In this document: positions 41,007-49,614 of the stretch, one piece after another
Position numbering within the stretch: the first letter of the stretch is position 1
Layout: every line of letters begins with the position of its first letter
Origin: Candidatus Aenigmatarchaeota archaeon
Lineage (GTDB): Archaea; Aenigmatarchaeota; Aenigmatarchaeia; CG10238-14; SCSR01
NCBI GenBank assembly: GCA_016187385.1
Contig: JACPJU010000001.1
Coordinates: forward strand, 525,144 to 589,143
DNA length: 64,000 nt
Direction: 5' to 3'
Notes under the pieces: generated by a model
Database searches by the model: none
The model's input: only the letters and a program-made list of their open reading frames with translations
Told to the model about the DNA's origin: nothing
Translations under genes and position numbers: made by a program

Positions 41007-42064
41007 TTTCTAATACTTTTTGATAGCCATCCTAGTTCTTCAGATATTTTTCGATAAGGGTCAAATGGATAGTCTCGCCTTCGGTCTGTTATCTTTCGAC
41101 GGCTTTTGCGAATGCCTATCCCAAATCTCTCAACTATGTTTGAAAATGTCAGCTTCTCTATCTGTTTATCGCTGAAATTTTGTTGTCGTAAAAATTCTTC
41201 AAAAAGAGGCCACCATGCAATCCCGGGAATGCCGGACATGTACGGATTTTGTGTCTTTTCTTCTAACGAATGCGGGGCGTGGTCCGTTTCTATCCAGTCA
41301 ATCTTCCCATCTTTTAAATATTGAAATATTTTTTCTCTGGAGTTCGGTTCTCTCAACGGCGGATTCATTTTCCAAAGAACACCGTCGTCATCATACATCT
41401 GGCTCCAGTCATATATAAAATGGTGCGGACAAATCCCGCAGGATATGTCTAATCCTTGATTTTTCGCATCAACTACCAAGTCGACTGCTCTTGGCGAAGA
41501 AATATGAGCGATGTGTAATTTTCCGTTATATCCATTTTCACGAGACATCCTTAACTGGTCCCTTACCGACTCTACTTCTGCCTTTTCAGGACGTGCATAA
41601 CAATGTGTTATAGGTTGTACTGGATTCCAGAGACTCGGATCTAAATGCGATTCCTTTTCACAATGTACCGCAAGAACACCATCGTATCCCTCTTCAGCTA
41701 ATGCTTGGTAAACAGTATGTTGAGATTCTTCAGTTGTCACTCCTAAATTTCCTACCGAGTGTCCAGCATAAAGTTTCATTCCTATCACTTGAGGGAACTC
41801 CCTATAAACTTTTACAGCACGCTTGACTTGTTCCGGGTCGCCAGTAAGTCCCATGTAGATGCCATAAAATACAGGAATACCAGAATCTCTCGCAATTTTT
41901 AACCTGTCAATAACCAAATCCCTGCTCATAAGTGGGGGATCCGTGTTTGGCATGTCAAATACGGCATCAAGGCCGGAATCATAAGCAACTTCTAATCCGT
42001 GCTTTATGGTTTCTTTATGTTTCTGATTAAAATCCCGAAAATGAACATGTGAATCAATATACAT
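41003..42064 (-). CDS. Dihydroorotase-like amidohydrolase
   Basis: From ATG 42064 ('MYIDSHVHFRDF') the protein has 353 residues. Metal ligands of the cyclic amidohydrolases are visible: 'DSHVHFRDF' (HxH), 'GMKLYAGHSVG' (the lysine to be carboxylated), 'VHCEKES', 'LHIAHISSP', 'CGICPHHFIYD' and 'DWIETDHAPHSLEEK' (Asp). These suit dihydroorotase of pyrimidine synthesis. The track's longer start (42178) reads through a different small ORF and is unlikely. It overlaps the convergent gnd stop by 4 nt. Confidence 0.85.
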   Translation of the reverse strand: MYIDSHVHFRDFNQKHKETIKHGLEVAYDSGLDAVFDMPNTDPPLMSRDLVIDRLKIARDSGIPVFYGIYMGLTGDPEQVKRAVKVYREFPQVIGMKLYAGHSVGNLGVTTEESQHTVYQALAEEGYDGVLAVHCEKESHLDPSLWNPVQPITHCYARPEKAEVESVRDQLRMSRENGYNGKLHIAHISSPRAVDLVVDAKNQGLDISCGICPHHFIYDWSQMYDDDGVLWKMNPPLREPNSREKIFQYLKDGKIDWIETDHAPHSLEEKTQNPYMSGIPGIAWWPLFEEFLRQQNFSDKQIEKLTFSNIVERFGIGIRKSRRKITDRRRDYPFDPYRKISEELGWLSKSIRN

Positions 42065-42071
42065 AACATTC

Positions 42072-42173
42072 CTATTTTCTCGCACTAACAAACCAGTCCC
42101 ACATCTTGAATCTTTTTGTAAAATCCACGAAATCGCTGATGTCTTCACACAAGGGATACAATACTTTTGACAT
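42072..42173 (-). CDS. Possible 33-aa leader microprotein
   Basis: A short ORF just ahead of the dihydroorotase-like gene reads 'MSKVLYPLCEDISDFVDFTK...FVSARK*', with alternating charged and aromatic residues. It ends 7 nt before the amidohydrolase ATG. It looks more protein-like than the overlapping extension of the amidohydrolase frame. Could be a leader peptide, a gene fragment or chance. Confidence 0.3.
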   Translation of the reverse strand: MSKVLYPLCEDISDFVDFTKRFKMWDWFVSARK

Positions 42174-42260
42174 ATCATATTCTTAAAACCATGTCTTTGA
42201 GTCTTATCTTCAATTCAAGATTCAATTAATTATTAAATCTTAATATACCATTCTGTTACA

Positions 42261-43352
42261 ATGTACAATCTCGGTACTATAGGTCTAGGTCACTGGGTAA
42301 AAAGATTGCATCATGTCATACAACAAAGAGATGATTTGTCGCTTGTAAAAACTGTCGGTACCAGAGCCTTTGACGATAAAAGAGAAGAACTCGAACAATA
42401 TGGAATATCCCGTGACATGTATTTCCAAATCAATCCGAACGACTCTATACCGAATGAGTTTTTTGATGATACAGATATAGTTCATATAGCAAGTCCAAAC
42501 CAGTTCCACAAATCCCAAACTATCCAGTCTCTGGAAAATGGAAAGGTCACGGTCACGGAAAAAACTTTCGGCGTTAATAGAGAAGAATTCAACGATGTTA
42601 TTAACGTCATCAAAAGAAAAAATTCCAAAGCAAATGTTCATTTGCACTATCTGTCAAAGGCACTCACAAAAGAATTCGCCAAAAAATTACCTTCTCTCAT
42701 CAAGGAACACGGCAAGATAACAAAAATAACAGCTTCTTTCCTAGAAAAGAAGAACGAAGAAGATGCCAGAAGAAAATGGCTGTTCAAACCTGAAAATGGC
42801 GGAGTATTTATGGACTGGATTCACCCTTTGACAATAATTTCGGATGTGATGAAAGCTGACAAGTTCGATCTTGTAAGCGCAAAAACTTTTGTATTGCAAC
42901 CAGATTACGATATGGTAAATCCGACAGCAGTAGAATCAGAATACAAAGTAAAGGGAAACAATTTTTCTGATGGCAATTCACTATTAATCAGAGTTGGCAA
43001 GGGGTCTGAATTTGAACACAAAGCAATGAGAATCTATTTCGAAAACGCTTTTGTGGATTTGAAGTATCTCAACACAGAAGAAGAATTTCTGACTGGCAAA
43101 AGAGGAGACATGATAATTACTGAAAACAGTAAAATAATCGAACGTATCTCCCCTGCGGGTCCTTTGTCTTACGAATTTATGATTCAGGAAATGATTAAAA
43201 TGGTAAACGGCAACAATCCTGCTCTAACTGTGGACGACATAATCAAAATGTATGAACCCGAGTGGCAGTTCCAAGAATTTTCAAAAGACACGCGGCCAAC
43301 AAAAGACAAGAACGAAATTCAAAAATTTATTAGAGATGCATTAGCACATTAG
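42261..43352 (+). CDS. Gfo/Idh/MocA-family oxidoreductase
   Basis: A 363-residue protein: Rossmann N-terminus ('LGTIGLGHWVKRLHHVI'), 'DIVHIASPNQFHKSQTIQSLENGKVTVTEKTFG' (the E-K-P-type motif, here EKT) and an alpha/beta C-terminal domain ('GGVFMDWIHPLTIISDV'). NAD(P)-dependent sugar or glucose-6-phosphate-type oxidoreductases belong here. Its closeness to gnd suggests a sugar-phosphate substrate; that is inference. Confidence 0.82.
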   Translation: MYNLGTIGLGHWVKRLHHVIQQRDDLSLVKTVGTRAFDDKREELEQYGISRDMYFQINPNDSIPNEFFDDTDIVHIASPNQFHKSQTIQSLENGKVTVTEKTFGVNREEFNDVINVIKRKNSKANVHLHYLSKALTKEFAKKLPSLIKEHGKITKITASFLEKKNEEDARRKWLFKPENGGVFMDWIHPLTIISDVMKADKFDLVSAKTFVLQPDYDMVNPTAVESEYKVKGNNFSDGNSLLIRVGKGSEFEHKAMRIYFENAFVDLKYLNTEEEFLTGKRGDMIITENSKIIERISPAGPLSYEFMIQEMIKMVNGNNPALTVDDIIKMYEPEWQFQEFSKDTRPTKDKNEIQKFIRDALAH

Positions 43353-43387
43353 AGGTTATTTATCCTCAAATCAAAAATTAATGTGTT

Positions 43388-44602
43388 ATGTCAGTTCTAA
43401 TCGACCCTGTTATACCCATACTTGTAATATTCTCGGTGATGGTTCTAATCCTAGGTATCGTGCTTCGTTTCCTCAAGCAGCCTTCTGTCATAGCCTATAT
43501 CGTAGTCGGTGTCTTGCTCGGTTCTTATGGTTTTGGCGTTGTCGACGAGTCAGTAGTCTCCCATCTTGGAACGATAGGAATTGTTCTGATGCTGTTCTTC
43601 ATAGGCATGGAAGTTTCTTTACAGAATCTGGTTTCCAAATGGCGGGTTGCGATATTCGGCACGCTATTTCAAATACTGTTTAGCGTCTTTCTCGTCTGGC
43701 TCATTGGATTGTTGTTTGACTGGCCCTTAAGCCGTAGCATACTGGTGGGGTTTGTCATCAGTCTGAGCAGCACTGCCGTAGTCCTGAGGATTCTCCAGGA
43801 ATGGGGCGAGACTAATTCAAAGATCGGTCAGAATATACTCGGCATTCTTCTTGTCCAGGATCTGGCAATAGTGCCTATGTTAATCATTCTCGGCTACATG
43901 GGAGGAGATTCTTTCACGCGAGGCGGACTCACGCTACAAATCGTCGGAGGACTAGCGCTTATCGGTCTGATGGCATGGATAATAAACAGAGGCAACATAA
44001 AATTACCTTTCAACAGGCTCATACAGAATGACCATGAAGTGCAGGTATTTCTGGCCCTTGTAATATGCTTCGGTCTGGCTCTTTTGACAGGAGTTTTCGG
44101 ACTTTCCACAGCTCTCGGAGCATTCTTTGCTGGTATAATCGTGTCAAACGCCAGGGAGACCCACTGGGTTCAAGCAAATCTGAATCCATTCCGCACAGTC
44201 TTTGTTGCTCTGTTCTTCGTTTACATAGGAATGCTCATCAACATCAACTTCCTGACTGAGCACATCATCCTGGTGTCCCTCTTGGTTGTCGCAGTCTTCC
44301 TTACCAACACCTTCATCAATTCAGTCATCTTAAAATTCTTGGGAGACAGCTGGCAGGAAAGTCTTTATTCAGGCGCATTGCTCTCGCAGATTGGAGAATT
44401 CAGTTTTGTTCTGGGGACAGTAGGACTGCAAAGTGGCATAATCACGCAATTTGAACACAACGCGATAATCGCAGTCATATCACTCTCACTTCTTTTGAGT
44501 CCGTTCTGGATATATCTGATGAAACACTTCACCAATTATGACATCGACAGACATCTGAGTCTGATGAATTTACAGATGAAAAGACACAAGTACAGATTCT
44601 AG
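43388..44602 (+). CDS. CPA2-family monovalent cation/proton antiporter (Kef-type)
   Basis: A 404-residue membrane protein with about 12 helices, 'GIVLRFLKQPSVIAYIVVGVLLGSYGFG', 'FFIGMEVSLQNL', 'LVQDLAIVPMLI' (the conserved Q-D pair) and 'ALLSQIGEFSFVLGTVGLQSGII'. It lacks the cytosolic TrkA-N domain of full KefB. It exchanges K+ or Na+ for protons. Confidence 0.9.
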   Translation: MSVLIDPVIPILVIFSVMVLILGIVLRFLKQPSVIAYIVVGVLLGSYGFGVVDESVVSHLGTIGIVLMLFFIGMEVSLQNLVSKWRVAIFGTLFQILFSVFLVWLIGLLFDWPLSRSILVGFVISLSSTAVVLRILQEWGETNSKIGQNILGILLVQDLAIVPMLIILGYMGGDSFTRGGLTLQIVGGLALIGLMAWIINRGNIKLPFNRLIQNDHEVQVFLALVICFGLALLTGVFGLSTALGAFFAGIIVSNARETHWVQANLNPFRTVFVALFFVYIGMLININFLTEHIILVSLLVVAVFLTNTFINSVILKFLGDSWQESLYSGALLSQIGEFSFVLGTVGLQSGIITQFEHNAIIAVISLSLLLSPFWIYLMKHFTNYDIDRHLSLMNLQMKRHKYRF

Positions 44603-44610
44603 CTATAATC

Positions 44611-44645
44611 AATTGTCGTGATTAAATTATACGGGCTCGGCTCGC
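44611..44645 (+). repeat. Inverted repeat, left end of cassette 1
   Basis: AATTGTCGTGATTAAATTA then CGGGCTCGGCTCG. The reverse complement of 45141-45180 (AATTATCGTGA...GGGCTCGGTGAGCG) matches it at both ends: 10 of 11 outer and 8 of 8 inner core bases. It abuts the stop codon of the unknown gene 44650-45066. Confidence 0.55.
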
Positions 44646-44649
44646 TCTG

Positions 44650-45066
44650 TTATACAGTTTCTAAAGAACTAGAAAGTAATCCTAATATCTCTCGTACAGT
44701 ACCTCGATTAGGTTTTTCAGGACCGTCAAATCTTTCTTGATGTCTTTTTAAAATACCTGAAACATATGTCCTTTCTTCAGCACACAAGCCATACAAAACT
44801 ATAGTTGACTGTACTCTACTTGGATCAAGCCCTATTCTCTCTGCAGCACTAAGTGCTCTTATCCTTTTAATCAGATTAGTATCCGCGCTGAAAACTAAAG
44901 CAACTTCCAACATATCTTCAGGTCCTGAAGATTGTCTTCCTAATTGAGTTTGTTTATAACCACCATGATAATTTATGAGACCAACTTCGTATGCCATATT
45001 AACTGCTTCTACAATTTGAGGAAGACCTTCATAACCATGTGTTTCTTGTCTAACACCTGTTACCAT
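44650..45066 (-). CDS. Unknown single-gene cassette 1
   Basis: A 138-residue cytosolic protein of unknown family. The N-terminal part is 'GYEGLPQIVEAVNMAYEVGLINYHGGYKQTQLG', followed by helices ('TNLIKRIRALSAAERIGLDPSRVQSTIVLYGL') and a final helical end. It lies between the 3' ends of two housekeeping genes and is flanked by imperfect inverted repeats also seen around gene 50592-51059. Confidence 0.5.
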   Translation of the reverse strand: MVTGVRQETHGYEGLPQIVEAVNMAYEVGLINYHGGYKQTQLGRQSSGPEDMLEVALVFSADTNLIKRIRALSAAERIGLDPSRVQSTIVLYGLCAEERTYVSGILKRHQERFDGPEKPNRGTVREILGLLSSSLETV

Positions 45067-45140
45067 TTTAATTCACATATTTGCATTATTCAGTTAAGCA
45101 TTTAAATCTTTCGCTTTTAACTACTTTTAGATAATAAATC

Positions 45141-45180
45141 GTCGCTCACCGAGCCCTGTTTTTATATCCTCACGATAATT
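45141..45180 (-). repeat. Inverted repeat, right end of cassette 1
   Basis: On the minus strand AATTATCGTGAGGATATAAAAAC then GGGCTCGGTGAGCG, the partner of 44611-44645. It lies 75 nt upstream of the cassette gene's ATG. TATA-like sequence inside the repeat might also serve transcription away from the cassette. Confidence 0.55.
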
Positions 45181-45201
45181 TTCATCCTAGTGTAACCACA
45201 T

Positions 45202-46146
45202 TCAAGAATGTGTAGCCAAATATTCCTTAATCTGGGCTATGACATTAACCGGATAAGGATCGGTATTGTTCTTCTCAGCCAAAAAGTAAGAGAGGAAATC
45301 GCCCAATAAAATCAAATAAAGAATCCTTTCCAATCTGGTGTCACCTTCAGCGAAGACCTCGCATACATTCTTCCCGTCCAGCAGTTTTTTGTCTATGTCA
45401 AAGCTGTTTGATACTTCTTTATCTTCCCCGTTTTCCCTCAACAGGATTACAGAAAATTTTTCGTCAAGCTTTACCCACGATTCGACTTCATTATGATGGA
45501 TCTCTGGCAGTATCTCGTCCTTTGCCAGGAACTTTGAATTTTCGTTAAGTTGCGTCTTGTACCTCAAAACAACAGAAGGATACTGAGAAATTATGATGGG
45601 AAAGGTATTGTTTACTCTCTCTGTAAGTCTTTTCGCTTCATTTTCGATCTTGTCCAGATTCTTTTCCAAGCCAAGTTCAGGCACAGAAACCAGTCCTAGA
45701 TTCTGGAAGACTGCCAATAGTGCAGAAAGAAGATAAGGGAAAGCGACTCTTGGCATCATTCCTCCAGACAGCTTGACATAAGGCAAGTTCCTCTCTCTCG
45801 CTATGGTCTCCATTTTCCCGTTCGAGCTTACGCAGACGATCTTGCAGTTCTTTTCTATCGCTTGGTTCAATTGTGCCAGTGTCTCCCACGTGTTCCCGGA
45901 ATAACTGAGACAAACAACCAGGGAATCTCCAGACGCATATCCCGGCAGCCTGTAAGTTCTGGAAATTTCCACAGGAAATCGAAGCAGATCCTTGAAAGCG
46001 TCCTTCACAACATCTCCAGATATGGCCGATCCGCCCATGCCGCATATTATTATGTTGCTGAACCTTCTGTGGCTTTCCGGCAGGTCTATCTCAGACTTGA
46101 GCGTCTCTCTGAAGTACGCCATGGAGTTCCTTATGTCCTCGAGCAT
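45202..46146 (-). CDS. Bifunctional phosphoglucose/phosphomannose isomerase
   Basis: A 314-residue SIS-fold isomerase: 'NIIICGMGGSAISGDVVKD' and 'CLSYSGNTWETLAQLNQAIEKNCKIVCVSSNGKM' (first SIS domain), then 'PEIHHNEVESW' with the catalytic Glu/His region. The archaeal enzyme interconverts fructose-6-P with glucose-6-P and mannose-6-P, linking to gnd above. Confidence 0.9.
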   Translation of the reverse strand: MLEDIRNSMAYFRETLKSEIDLPESHRRFSNIIICGMGGSAISGDVVKDAFKDLLRFPVEISRTYRLPGYASGDSLVVCLSYSGNTWETLAQLNQAIEKNCKIVCVSSNGKMETIARERNLPYVKLSGGMMPRVAFPYLLSALLAVFQNLGLVSVPELGLEKNLDKIENEAKRLTERVNNTFPIIISQYPSVVLRYKTQLNENSKFLAKDEILPEIHHNEVESWVKLDEKFSVILLRENGEDKEVSNSFDIDKKLLDGKNVCEVFAEGDTRLERILYLILLGDFLSYFLAEKNNTDPYPVNVIAQIKEYLATHS

Positions 46147-46211
46147 TAATTTTAATTGCAGGTATATGATTAAAGCTTTTTAGGTGTCAACCCTAATATT
46201 TAGGGAGTACT

Positions 46212-46484
46212 ATGAAGAGGGTAAACGCCAAAATCCATGGTTTTGTCCAGAAGGTCGGTTTCAGGAATTTCGTCAGAAGGCACGCCGAAAGGCTTGGAAT
46301 CACAGGGTGGATAAGGAACAACCACGATGGAACCGTGGAAGCAGTGTTCGAAGGCGATGATGATGCTGTTACTCAGATGATAAACAAGTGCAAGAAAGGT
46401 CCTTTGCTCGCCCTGGTGGAGGATGTTAAAGTCACAGAGGAAGACCTCAAAAACGAGTTCCAAACCTTTGAGATACTTAAATAA
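46212..46484 (+). CDS. acyP: Acylphosphatase
   Basis: A 90-residue acylphosphatase: 'KIHGFVQKVGFRNFVRRHAERLGITGWIRNNHDGTVEAVFEGDDD' with catalytic Arg (GFR) and Asn (IRNN). It hydrolyses acyl phosphates such as carbamoyl or acetyl phosphate. Start ATG at 46212; monocistronic. Confidence 0.95.
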   Translation: MKRVNAKIHGFVQKVGFRNFVRRHAERLGITGWIRNNHDGTVEAVFEGDDDAVTQMINKCKKGPLLALVEDVKVTEEDLKNEFQTFEILK

Positions 46485-46547
46485 AAGCTTTTCGGTCTTT
46501 CTGGATACAATAGATAGCTTTAATATGGGCCTTCCCGAATTTAGTAT

Positions 46548-46910
46548 ATGGCAAAAGCAAGAGGAAACGCCCTAGGCAGCCTTCGAATCGGCGAATGGGC
46601 ATTTCTAGTTGGGGTATTGCTAGCCATTGTTCTTGGGTTATTCCCAACAGCGCTATCAGTAACTACGGTAGCATCGGTGCTAGTAGTGCTTGGTGTAATC
46701 GTAGGTTTGGTTAACATAGGCACAAGAGAATCACAAGGATTTCTTGTCGCTGCTGTAGCCCTGTTAGTAGCAGGTTCTGCAGGTTACGGTGCTATACCAG
46801 GAATCGGAGATTACCTGTCGTCAATATTGATGAACATCTCCACTTTCGTAGCGCCAGCCGCAGTAATTGTTGGGCTCAAGGCAATCTATGAGCTAGCAAG
46901 AGGAAGATAA
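46548..46910 (+). CDS. Small membrane protein (four-helix)
   Basis: A 120-residue membrane protein with four hydrophobic segments ('WAFLVGVLLAIVLGLFP', 'VASVLVVLGVIVGLVNIG', 'FLVAAVALLVAGSAGYGAI', 'FVAPAAVIVGLKAIYELA') joined by short Gly-rich loops ('NIGTRESQGF'). I believe it is a family widespread in small-genome archaea, without known function. A TATA box (CTTTAATATGGG) precedes it. Confidence 0.6.
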   Translation: MAKARGNALGSLRIGEWAFLVGVLLAIVLGLFPTALSVTTVASVLVVLGVIVGLVNIGTRESQGFLVAAVALLVAGSAGYGAIPGIGDYLSSILMNISTFVAPAAVIVGLKAIYELARGR

Positions 46911-46911
46911 A

Positions 46912-47478
46912 TTACCTTTTCTTTAATTTTTTCTTTTTTATTTCATCCAAGTAGAGTCTTTTATATCCTATCCATACTACAATCAACAGCTCGGCAAGAA
47001 TTATGAGAACCCTGACAAGCTTGTCCGCATCATTGAAGTACCTTATCGTGGCGTAGAACAGCAGTAGAATGCCGCCAAACATCAGTCCGCCAGCGAGGAA
47101 TTCTATTCTCCACAGCGTGCCGGCGAATATGGCAACCAATCCTATAACACCTGCTATGACAAAGACGTTTCTTGTATAGTACTTCCGTGCTTGGTCAAAT
47201 TCCTTGTTGCAAAAGTTGCACTTGTCGAACACAGGACAGCCTGATTCGTTGTTTTCAAATCTCGGCACGCCACCATCTTCCACGCATTTCTGATAATCAC
47301 CGCCGTATTCATAGTCGCATTTAGGAGGTTCGATTACGGGCTTGGCGTACCTAAAGTCTTCCTTGCAGTAATCGGAATATTTCGGTTCCTCATATGCGAA
47401 ATCTATCAACAAAGCTACGAACAAAGTGAACAGGACTGCCACACCCACCGTAACTGCCGTTCGCCGCAAGTTCCGCAT
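46912..47478 (-). CDS. Membrane protein with extracytoplasmic Cys-rich loop
   Basis: A 188-residue protein: N-terminal helix ('AVTVGVAVLFTLFVALLIDFA'), an outer loop of about 80 residues with seven Cys ('YCKEDFRY', 'PPKCDYEYGGDYQKCVEDGG', 'GCPVFDKCNFCNKEF'), then three helices and a Lys-rich cytosolic tail ('KKKKLKKR'). Disulphide-bonded outer domain likely. Function unknown. Confidence 0.6.
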   Translation of the reverse strand: MRNLRRTAVTVGVAVLFTLFVALLIDFAYEEPKYSDYCKEDFRYAKPVIEPPKCDYEYGGDYQKCVEDGGVPRFENNESGCPVFDKCNFCNKEFDQARKYYTRNVFVIAGVIGLVAIFAGTLWRIEFLAGGLMFGGILLLFYATIRYFNDADKLVRVLIILAELLIVVWIGYKRLYLDEIKKKKLKKR

Positions 47479-47555
47479 CTATACAGTTTAGGATTGGCAA
47501 ATATAAAAGGTCTTTTTAGAAAGTTTTAAATCTTTTTCTATCGTTAGATTTAAAC

Positions 47556-48227
47556 ATGATGCCTAAGAACCGTTTACATCTCCCAGTAAAAGGTTTGATA
47601 AAAGATGTTGATTTGGTAATTCCGGAAATAGATTATCTGGAGATGAACGGCTACGAATCATCTTTACAAGCCAAGAACAATAATGATGCGATTCTATCAT
47701 TATCGTCCGTTTATTTCCTCGCTCAATTGATGAGGGGGGAACCAACTGAGAAGCAAGTAGAATATTTCACAGCGAAAATGGGAATGCAGCCGGATTATTT
47801 TCGTCTAGTGCACCGCGCTTTACACGATTGGATATGGAAAAATAACCTTTGGATAAGAGTAAAAGAACTCTTAATGTGGAAGGATGGAAAGGAATCGTAT
47901 TTAATGAAAGATTATGAAGTGACAAAGGTTAACGGCCAGCCGCCTTCTGTTCAGTATGACAAAGCAAGTCTCGTACCTGTCAAATGGCCGATGGAATACG
48001 AGAGATTGACAAGAAAAAGAGCATCGGAATTACTGAACATACCTGAAAGTTTTGCGAGAGAAATCGACCTGTTTGCAGATTCATATCATCATAGCGGTGA
48101 CGATATCAGGACTCTCTATATGATATTCAACCCCAATAGCACAGATGCTTTGTATTCAGACCGGCCACTCACATATTCGCATCCCAGCTTGGGTTGCTTG
48201 ACAGGCAAAGTCGAGAAACAGACATAA
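47556..48227 (+). CDS. Hypothetical protein
   Basis: A 223-residue cytosolic protein I do not recognise. 'FLAQLMRGEPTEKQVEYFTAKMGMQPDYFRLVHRALHDWIW' is helical, and 'TRKRASELLNIPESFAREIDLFADSYHHSGDDIRTLYMIFN' could be a small helical domain. It starts with ATGATG at 47556/47559 after a TTTAAATC TATA box, and its stop lies 1 nt from the convergent stop of the DUF59 gene, a tight fit like that of the TA insertions. Confidence 0.5.
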   Translation: MMPKNRLHLPVKGLIKDVDLVIPEIDYLEMNGYESSLQAKNNNDAILSLSSVYFLAQLMRGEPTEKQVEYFTAKMGMQPDYFRLVHRALHDWIWKNNLWIRVKELLMWKDGKESYLMKDYEVTKVNGQPPSVQYDKASLVPVKWPMEYERLTRKRASELLNIPESFAREIDLFADSYHHSGDDIRTLYMIFNPNSTDALYSDRPLTYSHPSLGCLTGKVEKQT

Positions 48228-48228
48228 T

Positions 48229-48516
48229 TCATTTGTTTACTTCCTTGTTCAATTCTACAGAAAGATAATGCCCGCTCATGTTCAACTTAACCTCTTTCAC
48301 ACCATCAATATGCGATACAGCTTCCTTCATGTCATAAGCCATCTTCATCGCCAGCATCGGCGGACAGTATGGAGCAGTCAAGTGAAAATCTATAGTCACC
48401 ACACCATCTTTAATCTCAATCTTGTCCACCAGTTCCATCTCTGTTATAGGCACGCCTAGCTCAGGATCTATTACCTTCTCAAGCTCTTTCATGATTGTTT
48501 TCTTATCTGGCGACAT
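48229..48516 (-). CDS. MIP18/DUF59-family iron-sulfur assembly protein
   Basis: A 95-residue protein: 'EKVIDPELGVPITEMELVDKIEIKDGVVTIDFHLTAPYCPPMLAMKMAYDMKEAV' with the conserved DPEL and T-x-x-x-C-P segment. SufT-type proteins help mature iron-sulfur proteins. Monocistronic. Confidence 0.9.
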   Translation of the reverse strand: MSPDKKTIMKELEKVIDPELGVPITEMELVDKIEIKDGVVTIDFHLTAPYCPPMLAMKMAYDMKEAVSHIDGVKEVKLNMSGHYLSVELNKEVNK

Positions 48517-48554
48517 GCACTATTACTTTAATCCTGAATTCCATATTTATAATT

Positions 48555-49064
48555 ATGGTTCGGGGAGAGTCCAAAAGAAATATTATATTGCGGGTAATGC
48601 TGATTTTCTCAATAGTTGGTCTGAGCGTCACTTCCTACCAGACGTACGAGCATTATTTCCTTGGTACAAGCGTCTGCGACTTTACAGCCACGTTCTCATG
48701 CTCAGTTGTGACCGAGTCCAGATTCGGCGAGTTTCCACCCAGTTCGGGAATTGCCACAGCGGCGTGGGGAATACTCTGGTGGAGTGTGCTGGCTATTTTA
48801 GTATATGGAACTCTCAGGAAAAAGGAATGGCTCAAACTCCAGGAATTTTACATATTTCTCTGGCTGATCGGCGGTCTGATTTTTGCAATCTACCTGCTTT
48901 CAATAGAGCTTTATTTCCTTCCGCAGGAGACAGGAGAAATAGTCATCTGTCCCTTGTGCACATTCCAGCACATTCTTATCGTGGCGAATCTTGTATTGAG
49001 CCTATCAATATTGAAAAAGTCAATCAAGGATTATCTTGAAGATATATTTTATATTAAAAAATAA
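48555..49064 (+). CDS. Vitamin K epoxide reductase (VKOR)-family membrane protein
   Basis: From ATG 48555 ('MVRGESKRNIILRVM') the protein has 169 residues and four to five helices. Redox cysteines are 'SVCDFTATFSCSVV' and the active-site 'ICPLC'. VKOR plays the DsbB role, oxidising DsbA-like partners and passing electrons to quinone. It is followed by a DsbA-like protein and a CcdA-like carrier, so the three genes handle disulphides outside the cell. Confidence 0.88.
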   Translation: MVRGESKRNIILRVMLIFSIVGLSVTSYQTYEHYFLGTSVCDFTATFSCSVVTESRFGEFPPSSGIATAAWGILWWSVLAILVYGTLRKKEWLKLQEFYIFLWLIGGLIFAIYLLSIELYFLPQETGEIVICPLCTFQHILIVANLVLSLSILKKSIKDYLEDIFYIKK

Positions 49065-49075
49065 AATTGATTATT

Positions 49076-49603
49076 ATGGCCAAGCGAAAATTGAATCCAA
49101 AGGTCTTCTTCATATTAGGAGTAGTCTTGCTCATAGCCGTCGGCGGATATTTCATCCTGGGCGGTGGACAGAAAGAAATTGATTATTATGATTTCGCGGC
49201 ATGCCTCGCAGAAAAAGACGCGACAATGTACGGCTTCAAGGCGTGCCCCAACTGCGCCAAGCAGGAGCACATAATAGGTGTCAACGCATTCGAAAGGCAC
49301 ATTGAAAACACAGGACGGTATGTCTTATGCAGACCAGAGTCAGAAGCGTTGAAGCCCATAGGCGAACGGTTGAACAGCATAAGCATCCTCCCGCAATACA
49401 AAGACCAAGTCACGCCAGCTACAACTCAGGGAGAGTTATGTGCGCTCATGGTAGGAATTGGTACACCAACATGGATAATCAACGGGAACCAAGTCAGTGG
49501 TTGGAAGACGATACCAGAATTGAGTGAACTGTCCGGATGTCCTGTGCCAGAAAATTTCCAAGGAGAAGTTGTGGGCACGGGTGAAAGGATAACGCCTGTC
49601 TGA
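49076..49603 (+). CDS. Membrane-anchored DsbA/thioredoxin-like protein
   Basis: From ATG 49076 ('MAKRKLNPKVFFILGVVLLIAVGGYFIL') it has a single N-terminal anchor helix and a thioredoxin-type outer domain with 'GFKACPNCAKQEHI' (C-P-N-C), cis-Pro 'GIGTPTWIING', and two further Cys. 175 residues. Partner of the VKOR upstream. Confidence 0.85.
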   Translation: MAKRKLNPKVFFILGVVLLIAVGGYFILGGGQKEIDYYDFAACLAEKDATMYGFKACPNCAKQEHIIGVNAFERHIENTGRYVLCRPESEALKPIGERLNSISILPQYKDQVTPATTQGELCALMVGIGTPTWIINGNQVSGWKTIPELSELSGCPVPENFQGEVVGTGERITPV

Positions 49604-49614
49604 TGGGTGATTTG

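Noticed and set aside
42065-42178. N-terminal Cys-rich extension of the dihydroorotase-like protein
   Set aside because: The family starts at 'IDSHVHF', and the overlapping frame encodes a more plausible small ORF.
45197-45212. Terminator hairpin CACATTC-AA-GAATGTG
   Set aside because: It overlaps the last codons of the isomerase gene and has no U-run; it is probably just coding sequence.
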